A stretch of DNA of 7,337 nucleotides from DATAAM01 sp036260075 (GTDB lineage: Bacteria > Actinomycetota > Acidimicrobiia > Acidimicrobiales > JAHWLA01): contig DATAAM010000222.1 in the NCBI GenBank assembly GCA_036260075.1, forward strand, positions 1-7,337, read 5' to 3'. The translations under genes were made by a program, and so were the position numbers. Under the pieces are notes generated by a model, which had not been told where the DNA came from, made no database searches, and was given only the letters and a program-made list of their open reading frames with translations. Of this stretch, positions 1 to 6,037 are shown piece by piece. Position 1 is the stretch's first letter; the number at the start of each line of letters is the position of its first letter.

Positions 1-1
1 G

Positions 2-40
2 GTCCTCGCTGCTGCCCTCAAAGCCGCCGACGACGACTGA
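2..40 (+). CDS. Possible 3' end of an unidentified gene (partial)
   Basis: Frame 2 reads VLAAALKAADDD followed by TGA at 38-40. An alanine-rich helical segment ending in an acidic tail is a common protein C-terminus in high-GC genomes, and its stop lies 19 bases before the trpS stop, giving a normal tail-to-tail arrangement. Only 12 codons are present, so neither the product nor even its reality can be settled. The other two plus-strand frames are also open here but give less protein-like tails (arginine/cysteine- or proline/threonine-rich). Confidence 0.4.
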   Translation, partial: VLAAALKAADDD

Positions 41-59
41 TCCAGCCCGTTCTGGGAGG

Positions 60-1049
60 TCAGCGGCGGGGGAGGAGGCCGATGGCGTCCTTGGCCCGGG
101 CCAGGGTGGCGGCGGCCACTTCCTGGGCCTTGTCTGCGCCCTTGTCGAGCACGGCCCACACGCCCTCGGGGTCGGCCGCCAGCTCGTGGTACCGCTCCCG
201 TAGCGGCCGCAGGAACTCGACGACCGCAGCGGCGGCGTCGGCCTTGAGCGGCCCGTACTGCGAGTAGCCCTCGGCTACTTCGACCGGGGAGCGGCCGGTG
301 GATACGGCCAGCATCTCGAGCAGGTTGGACACGCCCGGCTTGGCCGCCGGGTCGTACCGCACCTCCGTCTCGGTGTCGGTGACGGCCCGCTTGATCTTCT
401 TCTCGATCGAGGCCGGCTCCTCGAGCACGAGGATGGTGCCCTGGGGCGAGTCGGCCGACTTCGACATCTTCTTGGTCGGCTCCTGGAGGTCCATCACCCG
501 CCCGCCCACCTTGGGGATGGCCGCCTCGGGGACGGTGAAGACCTCGCCGTAGCGGGTGTTGAACCGCTGCGCGACGTCGCGGCACAACTCCAGGTGCTGG
601 CGCTGGTCCTCGCCCACCGGCACCCGGTCGGCGTCGTACAGGAGGATGTCCGCGGCTTGGAGCACGGGATAGGTGAACAAGCCCACCCGGGCCTCGCCCT
701 CGCCGCCTTTGGCCGACTTGTCCTTGAACTGGGTCATGCGCCGCAGCTCGCCCATCGAGGCCGTGCACTCCAGCAGCCACGCCAGCTCGGCGTGCTCGTG
801 CACGTGGCCCTGCACGAACAGGGTGGCCACGTCGGGGTCGATGCCCGCCGCCAGCAGCAGCGTGGCCAGCTCCTGCGTCTTGGCCCGCAGCTCGCCCGGG
901 TCGCGGGGCACGGTCAGGGCGTGGAGATCGACGACGCAGATGAACGAGTCGTGCTCGTGCTGCTCGGCCACCCAGTGCCGCACCGCGCCCAGGTAGTTGC
1001 CCAGGTGGATGTCGCCCGTGGGCTGGATGCCCGACAGCACTCTCGTCAC
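60..1049 (-). CDS. trpS: Tryptophanyl-tRNA synthetase (TrpRS)
   Basis: Class I aminoacyl-tRNA synthetase that charges tRNA-Trp with tryptophan using ATP in the cytoplasm. With a GTG start at 1049 the protein has 329 residues, normal for bacterial TrpRS, and begins MTRVLSGIQPTGDIHLGNYL. The class I HIGH-type motif is HLGN at 15-18 and the KMSKS loop is at 194-198, preceded by KK. DLHALT (41-46), YPVLQAADILLY (127-138) and GEDQRQHLEL (146-155) are further TrpRS signatures lining the tryptophan and ATP pockets. The frame stays open upstream to 1250, but that extension is arginine-rich, unlike any TrpRS, and overlaps another gene, so the GTG is preferred. No clear Shine-Dalgarno sequence precedes it; CAGAAT lies 8 bases upstream, a weak hint of a -10 element and a leaderless start. 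The gap to the upstream small membrane protein gene is 23 bases, so co-transcription is also plausible. Confidence 0.97.
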   Translation of the reverse strand: MTRVLSGIQPTGDIHLGNYLGAVRHWVAEQHEHDSFICVVDLHALTVPRDPGELRAKTQELATLLLAAGIDPDVATLFVQGHVHEHAELAWLLECTASMGELRRMTQFKDKSAKGGEGEARVGLFTYPVLQAADILLYDADRVPVGEDQRQHLELCRDVAQRFNTRYGEVFTVPEAAIPKVGGRVMDLQEPTKKMSKSADSPQGTILVLEEPASIEKKIKRAVTDTETEVRYDPAAKPGVSNLLEMLAVSTGRSPVEVAEGYSQYGPLKADAAAAVVEFLRPLRERYHELAADPEGVWAVLDKGADKAQEVAAATLARAKDAIGLLPRR

Positions 1050-1072
1050 GGCGAGGCATTCTGACAGGCTGG

Positions 1073-1312
1073 CTAGCGAGGCCTCCGTGACTTCCCGTGG
1101 CCCACGGCGGCGTTGATGCCGACGGCCGTCGTCAACAGGCCGAGCACGAACAGCGGCACGGCGATCGTGTTCGCCCGGTGGGCGGCGGCGTCCTGCTCCG
1201 CCGTCATGCCGCCGTAGCCGGGGAGCTGGAACCCGCCCAGGGCGAACCACAGGAGGACCGAGCCGACCACAACGAGCAGCCCGGTGGCGATGAGCAGCCG
1301 ATGGCGTTCCAT
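1073..1312 (-). CDS. Small two-helix membrane protein, unknown function
   Basis: A 79-residue protein I do not recognise. The N-terminus MERHR is basic and is followed by a hydrophobic segment at about residues 7-27 (LIATGLLVVVGSVLLWFALGG). A polar linker at about 28-50 contains MTAEQDAAAHRAN. A second hydrophobic segment follows at about 51-71 (IAVPLFVLGLLTTAVGINAAV), then a basic tail GKSRRPR. Positive charge at both ends predicts an inner-membrane hairpin with both termini in the cytoplasm and the linker outside. ATG at 1312 is the first start; a GAGGGA tract (1329-1324) lies 11 bases upstream as a weak ribosome site. The clean two-helix pattern argues for a real gene rather than a chance frame, although the trpS frame is also open through much of this stretch. 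It would be the first gene of a two-gene unit with trpS. Confidence 0.6.
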   Translation of the reverse strand: MERHRLLIATGLLVVVGSVLLWFALGGFQLPGYGGMTAEQDAAAHRANTIAVPLFVLGLLTTAVGINAAVGHGKSRRPR

Positions 1313-1383
1313 GCCGGAAGCGTTCCCTCAGGCGGGAGCGTGCATCCCTGGGCTACCTGTCGGCTCCCGGTATCCTCGACCCG
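1313..1383. promoter_or_regulatory. Divergent intergenic region between the small membrane protein gene and scpA
   Basis: This 71-base gap separates two genes reading away from each other, so it should hold promoters for both. On the plus strand a -10-like TATCCT stands just before scpA (entered separately). On the minus strand I see a GAGGGA ribosome-site candidate but no convincing -10 or -35 box. No strong inverted repeat suggesting a repressor operator is visible. Confidence 0.55.
1371..1376 (+). promoter_or_regulatory. Candidate -10 element for a leaderless scpA operon transcript
   Basis: TATCCT fits the actinobacterial -10 consensus TANNNT and is separated from the scpA ATG (1384) by 7 bases, so transcription would begin at or next to the start codon. 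No purine-rich Shine-Dalgarno sequence lies in the 40 bases before the ATG, which agrees with a leaderless mRNA. The -35 position 17-19 bases upstream (around 1346-1353, CCCTGGGC) does not resemble TTGACA; -35 boxes are often weak in actinobacteria. This is inferred from spacing alone. Confidence 0.45.
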
Positions 1384-2160
1384 ATGGCATACGAGGTCCA
1401 GACCCCGGTGTTCGAGGGGCCGTTCGACCTGCTCCTGCACCTGATCACGCGTGAGCAGGTCGACCTCTACGAGGTCTCGATCAGCAACATCGTGACCGGG
1501 TACCTGGCCCATCTGGAGGCGATGGAGACACTCGACCTCGACGTGGCCACCGAGTTCCTGCTGATCGCCGCAATCCTCGTCGAGCTCAAGACCCGCCGCC
1601 TGCTGCCCGGCCAGGACGACGTCGACCTCGACGAGGAGCTGGCCTTGTGGGAGGAGCGCGACCTGCTCCTGGCCCGGCTGCTGGAGTGCAAGACGTTCAA
1701 GGACGCCGCCCAGGCCCTCTACGGCCTGGCCGAGCAGGCCGAGCGCAGCCTGCCCCGACGGGCGGGCATGGAGGAGCGGTTCTTCGGGCTGATGCCCGAC
1801 GTGCTGGCGGGCATCAGCCCCGACGAGCTGAAGGCCGCCTTCCTGCGGGCGGTCACGCCCAAGCCGACGCCCCGAGTCGACATGGACCACGTGGCTCCCA
1901 TCCGGGCCAGCGTGCGCGACGCGGTGGAGGAGCTGGTCGACGAGCTGCCCCGCGTGGGCGTCATCACCTTCCGCCACTTGACCCAGGAGCTGGCCGACCG
2001 CCTGTCGGTCATCGTGCGCTTCCTCGCCGTGCTGGAGCTGTTCAAGGAGGGCCTCGTCGACCTGGAGCAGCACGGCAACTTCGGCGACCTCACGATCACC
2101 TGGCTGGGCGACGACGCCGTCACGCTGGAGTCGCTCGCCGTCGAGGAGTACGCCGGCTAG
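1384..2160 (+). CDS. scpA: Segregation and condensation protein A (ScpA kleisin)
   Basis: Kleisin subunit of the bacterial SMC-ScpAB condensin, which compacts and helps segregate the chromosome. ScpA bridges the SMC head domains and binds a ScpB dimer. The protein has 258 residues, the usual size. The N-terminal SMC-binding region carries the family signature FEGPFDLLLHLI at 10-21 and continues through the helical segment ATEFLLIAAILVELKTRRLLP (55-75). The middle part, about 80-185, is charged and less conserved, as expected for the ScpB-binding linker. The C-terminal winged-helix region, about 190-245, contains VRFLAVLELFKEGLVDLEQ, which docks on SMC. The start is ATG at 1384, just after a possible leaderless promoter. 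It is the first gene of the plus-strand operon. The parA and xerD genes often found upstream in other actinobacteria are not here; trpS is divergent instead. Confidence 0.96.
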   Translation: MAYEVQTPVFEGPFDLLLHLITREQVDLYEVSISNIVTGYLAHLEAMETLDLDVATEFLLIAAILVELKTRRLLPGQDDVDLDEELALWEERDLLLARLLECKTFKDAAQALYGLAEQAERSLPRRAGMEERFFGLMPDVLAGISPDELKAAFLRAVTPKPTPRVDMDHVAPIRASVRDAVEELVDELPRVGVITFRHLTQELADRLSVIVRFLAVLELFKEGLVDLEQHGNFGDLTITWLGDDAVTLESLAVEEYAG

Positions 2161-2721
2161 GTGCAAGAAGAACTGCGCGCCATCGAGGCCATCCTCATGG
2201 TGGCCGAGGAGCCCATCGAACCGGGCCTGCTGGCCCAGCTGCTGGAGTGCACGCCCGCCCGCGTCGAGGAGATGTGCGCGGAGCTGGCCGCCCAGTACGA
2301 ACGCGACCACCGGGGCTTCTCGCTGGTGCGGGTGGCGGGCGGCTTCCGCTTCCAGAGCCACCCCGACCTGGCCGCCTACATCGAGCGCTTCGTGCTGGAG
2401 GGCCAGACCGCCCGCCTGTCGGCCGCCGCCCTGGAGACGTTGGCCATCGTCGCCTACAAGCAGCCGGTGTCGAGGGCCCAGGTGAGCGCCATCCGCGGCG
2501 TCAACGTCGACGGCGTCATGCGCACGCTCCAACAGCGCGGCTACGTGGAGGAGGTGGCCCGCGACCCGGGGCCCGGCCAGGCCGTCCTCTACGGCACCAC
2601 CCGGCTGTTCCTCGAGAAGCTGGGTGTCGACTCGCTCGACGACCTGCCCGCGCTGGGCGAGTTCGTCCCCGGTGCCGAGGTGGTCGAGGCGCTGGAGCAG
2701 GGCCTCCGCCCCGAGGCGTGA
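2161..2721 (+). CDS. scpB: Segregation and condensation protein B (ScpB)
   Basis: Second non-SMC subunit of condensin; it dimerises and binds the ScpA linker to regulate SMC head engagement. The protein has 186 residues and should fold as two tandem winged-helix domains, about 1-80 and 85-165. The strongest signature is LSAAALETLAIVAYKQPVSRAQVSAIRGVNVDGVM (86-120), followed by RGYVEE (126-131) and LYGTTRLFLEKLGVDSLDDLP (143-163). The GTG start directly follows the scpA stop codon with no gap. A GAGGAG tract at 2143-2148, inside the end of scpA, can serve as the ribosome site at 12-base spacing, so translation is probably coupled. The tail after residue 165 is short and variable, as usual. Confidence 0.95.
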   Translation: MQEELRAIEAILMVAEEPIEPGLLAQLLECTPARVEEMCAELAAQYERDHRGFSLVRVAGGFRFQSHPDLAAYIERFVLEGQTARLSAAALETLAIVAYKQPVSRAQVSAIRGVNVDGVMRTLQQRGYVEEVARDPGPGQAVLYGTTRLFLEKLGVDSLDDLPALGEFVPGAEVVEALEQGLRPEA

Positions 2722-3437
2722 ACGAGGACGGCGAGCGGCTCCAGAAGACCCTCGCCCGCCTGGGCTTCGGCAGTCGCCGGGTGTGCGAGGAGCTGATCGC
2801 CGACGGTCGGGTCACGGTCAACGGCGAGCCGGCCGTGCTGGGTCGCCGCATCGACTTGGAGGCCGACCGGGTGGAGGTCGACGGCGTGCCCGTCGGCGTG
2901 CGCCCGGGCCTCGTCCACTACCTGCTCAACAAGCCCCGGGGCGTGGTCACGACGGCCTCCGACACCCACGGCCGTCCCACCGTGGTCGATCTCGTGCCCG
3001 CCGAGCCCCGGGTGTTCCCGGTGGGCCGCCTGGACGCCGACACCGAAGGGTTGCTCGTCCTCACCAACGACGGCGACCTGGCCCACCGCCTCACCCACCC
3101 GAGCTTCGGGGTGGAGAAGGAGTACGTGGCCGAGGTGGAGGGGCGGCCCACGCCCGCGGCGGTGCGCCGGCTGCGCGAAGGGGTCGAGCTGGAAGACGGT
3201 CGCACCGCTCCCGCCAAGGTGGCGCTCACGCCGCCCAACGTCCTGCGCATCACGATCCACGAGGGGCGCAACCGACAGGTGCGGCGCATGTGCGAGACCA
3301 TCGGGCATCCCGTGGTGCGGCTGGTGCGCACCCGCATCGGGCCCCTGGCCGACCGCAGCCTGAAGCCGGGGGCGTGGCGGCCGTTGACCACCGCCGAGGT
3401 GCGGGCGCTCGAGAGATCGGTGAGGGCCGACAACTAG
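2718..3437 (+). CDS. rluB: 23S rRNA pseudouridine synthase, RsuA/RluB family
   Basis: RNA-modifying enzyme that isomerises a uridine in rRNA to pseudouridine; RluB acts on the 23S peptidyl-transferase region (position 2605 in E. coli). The protein has 239 residues. An S4 RNA-binding domain occupies about 6-55 (RLQKTLARLGFGSRRVCEELIADGRVTVNGE) and the synthase domain follows from about 65. The catalytic motif GRLDADTEGLLVLTNDGDLAHRL lies at 103-125 with Asp106 as the predicted nucleophile, and the late family motif EGRNRQVRRMC is at 182-192. The GTG start shares four bases with the scpB stop (GTGA), indicating translational coupling. The frame is open far upstream through scpA and scpB, but that part is low-complexity shadow translation. 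Adjacency to scpAB is the classic rluB context; RsuA or RluF specificity cannot be excluded from sequence alone. Confidence 0.92.
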   Translation: MNEDGERLQKTLARLGFGSRRVCEELIADGRVTVNGEPAVLGRRIDLEADRVEVDGVPVGVRPGLVHYLLNKPRGVVTTASDTHGRPTVVDLVPAEPRVFPVGRLDADTEGLLVLTNDGDLAHRLTHPSFGVEKEYVAEVEGRPTPAAVRRLREGVELEDGRTAPAKVALTPPNVLRITIHEGRNRQVRRMCETIGHPVVRLVRTRIGPLADRSLKPGAWRPLTTAEVRALERSVRADN

Positions 3438-3448
3438 AGTTGCCCCTC

Positions 3449-3817
3449 GTGCCCCCGGCCGTTCGAGCGCTGCGCGGCGCGACCACGGTCGACGCCGACA
3501 CCACAGAGCAGGTGCACGAGCGCGTGCAGGCGCTGTTGGCCGCCATGCTCGACCGCAACGACGTGTCGAAGGACGACCTCGTCAGCATCGTGTTCACCGC
3601 CACCGACGACATCCACTCGATGTTCCCGGCGGCGGCCGCCCGGGCCATCGGCATGGGCGACGTGCCCCTGCTGTGCGCTCGGGAGCTCGACATCGAAGGC
3701 GGCACGCCGCTGTGCATCCGGGTGCTGATGCACGTGACCACCGAGCGCTCCCGGGGAGAGCTTCACCACGTGTACCTGGAGGGGGCGCGGGGGCTGCGGG
3801 ATGACCTCCCCGAATAG
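3449..3817 (+). CDS. aroH: Chorismate mutase, monofunctional AroH type
   Basis: Converts chorismate to prephenate, the first step of the phenylalanine/tyrosine branch. It belongs to the trimeric alpha/beta AroH family (Bacillus subtilis type), not the all-helical AroQ type. The protein has 122 residues, close to the 127 of the Bacillus enzyme. All the active-site residues I recall for that enzyme are present: Arg9 (in LRGATTV), Phe59, Cys76 and Glu79 (in LLCAREL), Arg91 (in CIRVLM), Tyr109, Leu116 and Arg117 (in HVYLEGARGLR). The chosen GTG at 3449 puts Arg9 two residues later than in Bacillus; an in-frame TTG at 3440 is an alternative start. The gene begins 11 bases after rluB without a good ribosome site. 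TAGAGT at 3435-3440 could be a -10 element for a leaderless internal transcript. Its end overlaps tyrA by 17 bases. Confidence 0.94.
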   Translation: MPPAVRALRGATTVDADTTEQVHERVQALLAAMLDRNDVSKDDLVSIVFTATDDIHSMFPAAAARAIGMGDVPLLCARELDIEGGTPLCIRVLMHVTTERSRGELHHVYLEGARGLRDDLPE

Positions 3818-4865
3818 GGCCGTCGTCGTCGGCATCGGCCTCATCGGCGGCTCCATCGGGATGGCGCTGCGGGCCCGGGGGTGGCACGTCACCGGGCGCG
3901 ACCGCGACGAGGGCCGGGCCCGGCAGGCCGTCGCCCTGGGTGCGCTCGACGCTGTGGGCGACGACGCCGAGGCCGAGGTGGTGTTCGTGGCCACGCCGGT
4001 CTCGGTGGTGGCGGCCGAGGCGACGGCCGCCGTCTCCGCCGGGGCGGTGGTGACCGACGTCGGGAGCGTGAAGGCGCCGATCGTGCAGGCCGTGCGGGCG
4101 CCCCGGTTCGTCGGGGGCCACCCCATGGCCGGGTCCGAGCAGGAAGGCGTGGAGGGGGCCGACGGGGAGCTGTTCGAAGGCGCCACCTGGGTGCTCACGC
4201 CCACCGACGAGACCGACCCCGCCGCCTACGCCCGGGTGCACGAGGTGGTCGCCTCCTTCGGCGCCGAGGTGGTGGCCCTTCCCCCCGAGCGCCACGACGA
4301 GCTGGTGGCGGTGGTGTCGCACGTGCCCCACCTCGCGGCTGCCACCCTCATGCGGCTGGCCGCCGCCGGAGCCGCGGAGCACGCCGTGTTGCTGCGGCTG
4401 GCGGCGGGGGGCTTCCGCGACATGACCCGCATCGCCGCCGGGCACCCCGGCATCTGGCCCGACATCTGCGCGGAGAACCGGGAGGCCATCGTCGGCGTGC
4501 TCGACCGGCTCCTGGGCGCCCTGTCGGAGATGCGCAACGTCGTGGCCCACGGCGACCGGGCCGCGCTCCTCTCGCTGTTGGAGGCGGCCCGCGCCGCTCG
4601 CACCAACCTGCCGTCGCGGGTGGCCGGGCGACCGGAGGAGCTGGTGGAGATGCGGGTGCCCGTGCCCGACCGCCCCGGCGTGCTGGCCGAGGTCACCACC
4701 TTGGCGGGCGAGCTGTCCGTCAACATCCTCGACCTGGAGATCGCCCACTCCGCCGAGGGCGACCGCGGCGTACTCATCCTGGTGGTCGACGCCAAGGCGG
4801 CCGACGTGCTGCGCGGCGCGCTGGCGGCGCGGGCGTTCCGTCCCTCCGTGCACCCACTGGCATGA
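3801..4865 (+). CDS. tyrA: Prephenate dehydrogenase with C-terminal ACT domain
   Basis: Oxidatively decarboxylates prephenate to 4-hydroxyphenylpyruvate, the tyrosine precursor, so it uses the product of the preceding aroH. The protein has 354 residues. An N-terminal Rossmann domain begins AVVVGIGLIGGSIG (7-20); Asp34 at the end of the second strand suggests NAD rather than NADP. Catalytic-domain signatures are DVGSVK (86-91), GGHPMAGSE (105-113) with His107 as the likely catalytic histidine, SHVPHL (173-178) and GFRDMTRIA (204-212). An ACT domain spans about 282-354, including VPDRPGVLAEVT (288-299) and VNILDLEI (307-314); such domains usually bind the end-product amino acid, so feedback inhibition by tyrosine is likely. 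ATG at 3801 lies inside the end of aroH in another frame. The stop overlaps the aroA start (ATGA). Confidence 0.94.
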   Translation: MTSPNRAVVVGIGLIGGSIGMALRARGWHVTGRDRDEGRARQAVALGALDAVGDDAEAEVVFVATPVSVVAAEATAAVSAGAVVTDVGSVKAPIVQAVRAPRFVGGHPMAGSEQEGVEGADGELFEGATWVLTPTDETDPAAYARVHEVVASFGAEVVALPPERHDELVAVVSHVPHLAAATLMRLAAAGAAEHAVLLRLAAGGFRDMTRIAAGHPGIWPDICAENREAIVGVLDRLLGALSEMRNVVAHGDRAALLSLLEAARAARTNLPSRVAGRPEELVEMRVPVPDRPGVLAEVTTLAGELSVNILDLEIAHSAEGDRGVLILVVDAKAADVLRGALAARAFRPSVHPLA

Positions 4866-6037
4866 GGATCGAGCCGCTCGCCCGCCCGCCCGACGCCACC
4901 GTGAAGGTGCCCGGCTCGAAGTCGTACACCAACCGCGCGCTGCTGTGCGCGCTGTTGGCCGAGGGTACGTCCACGCTCACCGGCGCACTCGACTCGGACG
5001 ACACGCGCGCCATGGCCCGAGCCGTCGAGGCGCTGGGCGCCCGGGTGCGGTGGGACGGCACCACCGTGACCGTGGAGGGCACCGGCGGCGCTCTGCGACC
5101 GGGGCCGCTGTCGCTCGACGTGCACCAGGCGGGCACGGCGGCCCGCTTCCTGGCGCCCGTGCTGGTGCTGGGACGGGGCGAGTACCGGCTCGACGGCGAC
5201 GAGCAGCTGCGCCGACGGCCCATGGGGCCGATGATCGAAGCGCTGCGCTCGCTGGACGTCGAGGTGCGGGAGGAGGGTGAGCCCGGCCACCTGCCGATCG
5301 TGGTGGTGGGACAAGGCAGGCGCCCGCCCGGGCCGGTGAAGGTGGCGGCCGACGTGTCGAGCCAGTTCGTGTCGGGGCTCCTGCTGGCGGGCTTCGACGT
5401 CGAACCCGAAGGCGTCGTCGTGTCGGCGCCCTACATCCGCATGACCGAGCACGTGCGCACGACGTTCGGCCCCGCCTTCGCCGTGGAGCCCGACGCCAGC
5501 GCCGCCTCGTACTTCTGGGCGGCAGGCGCCCTGTTCGAGGGCGGGCGCGTGCGGGTCGAGGGCTTCGACGCTCCGTCGCTCCAGGGCGACCTGCGCCTGC
5601 TCGACCTACTCGGTGAGATGGGCGCCGTGGTGGACGGCACCGAGGTGCGGGGCGGGGGCCGCCTCACCGGCATCGACGTCGACATGTCCGACTGCCCCGA
5701 CGTGGCGCCGACGTTGGCCGTCGTGGCCGCCTTCGCCGCAGGTGCGACGAGCGTGCGGGGCATCGGCTTCGTCCGCCACCACGAGACCGACCGGATCAAG
5801 GCCGTCGTCACGGAGCTGCGCCGCTGCGGCGTGGAGGCAGAGGAGCACGACGACGGCTTCACGGTGCGGGGCGGCACGCCGCACGGCGCCACGGTGTGCA
5901 CCTACGGCGACCACCGCATGGCGATGAGCTTCGCCGTCCTCGGCCTGAAGGTCGAGGGCATCGAGCTCGACGACGCCGGTTGCGTCTCCAAGACGTTCCC
6001 CGACTTCTTCGACGTGCTGGAGGGCCTGCGGCGGTGA
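4862..6037 (+). CDS. aroA: 3-phosphoshikimate 1-carboxyvinyltransferase (EPSP synthase), contracted form
   Basis: Transfers enolpyruvyl from PEP to shikimate-3-phosphate, the penultimate step to chorismate and the target of glyphosate. The protein has 391 residues, against 427 in E. coli. Active-site residues are present (E. coli numbers from memory): Lys20/Ser21/Arg25 (22/23/27), Arg95 (100) in QAGTAARF, Arg119 (124), Ser166-Ser167-Gln168 (169-171), Ser188 and Tyr191 (197, 200) in SAPYIRMT, Asp280 (313), Glu308/Arg311 (341/344) in HHETDR, His351/Arg352 (385/386) in DHRMAM, Lys377 (411) in SKTFPDFF. Gly91 sits where Gly96 governs glyphosate sensitivity, so a sensitive type is expected. The odd point is a gap of about 23 residues between TTFG (200-203) and AVEPDASAASYF (207-218): only PAF lies between them, where E. 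coli has a long hairpin. The frame is intact. It starts in the tyrA stop (ATGA) and ends in the cmk start (GTGA). Confidence 0.94.
   Translation: MRIEPLARPPDATVKVPGSKSYTNRALLCALLAEGTSTLTGALDSDDTRAMARAVEALGARVRWDGTTVTVEGTGGALRPGPLSLDVHQAGTAARFLAPVLVLGRGEYRLDGDEQLRRRPMGPMIEALRSLDVEVREEGEPGHLPIVVVGQGRRPPGPVKVAADVSSQFVSGLLLAGFDVEPEGVVVSAPYIRMTEHVRTTFGPAFAVEPDASAASYFWAAGALFEGGRVRVEGFDAPSLQGDLRLLDLLGEMGAVVDGTEVRGGGRLTGIDVDMSDCPDVAPTLAVVAAFAAGATSVRGIGFVRHHETDRIKAVVTELRRCGVEAEEHDDGFTVRGGTPHGATVCTYGDHRMAMSFAVLGLKVEGIELDDAGCVSKTFPDFFDVLEGLRR

Noticed and set aside
42..55. Short inverted repeat CCAG-6-CTGG between the convergent stops as a terminator
   Set aside because: Only a 4-bp stem, no T-tract on either strand; too weak to call.
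1050..1250. N-terminal extension of trpS to an upstream ATG at 1250
   Set aside because: The extra 67 residues are arginine-rich and unlike TrpRS, whose conserved start TRVLSGIQPTG falls at the GTG at 1049.
1204..2532. Minus-strand open frame of 442 codons across scpA and scpB
   Set aside because: It is rich in Gln/His/Gly/Asp with no recognisable domain and lies opposite two clear genes; this is the usual antisense shadow of high-GC coding DNA.
1647..2717. N-terminal extension of the rluB frame through scpA and scpB, which could suggest a fusion protein
   Set aside because: The upstream translation is Arg/Gly/Pro-rich shadow; the S4 domain begins right after the GTG at 2718.
3594..4853. 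Minus-strand open frame of 419 codons opposite aroH and tyrA
   Set aside because: Low-complexity composition, no motif, and complete overlap with well-identified genes on the other strand.
3881..4861. Upstream extension of the aroA frame through tyrA
   Set aside because: The translation is Arg/Gly-rich with no domain; EPSP synthase homology begins at the ATG at 4862.
4226..5452. Minus-strand open frame of 408 codons opposite tyrA and aroA
   Set aside because: Biased His/Arg/Ser composition without domain features; a codon-position artefact.
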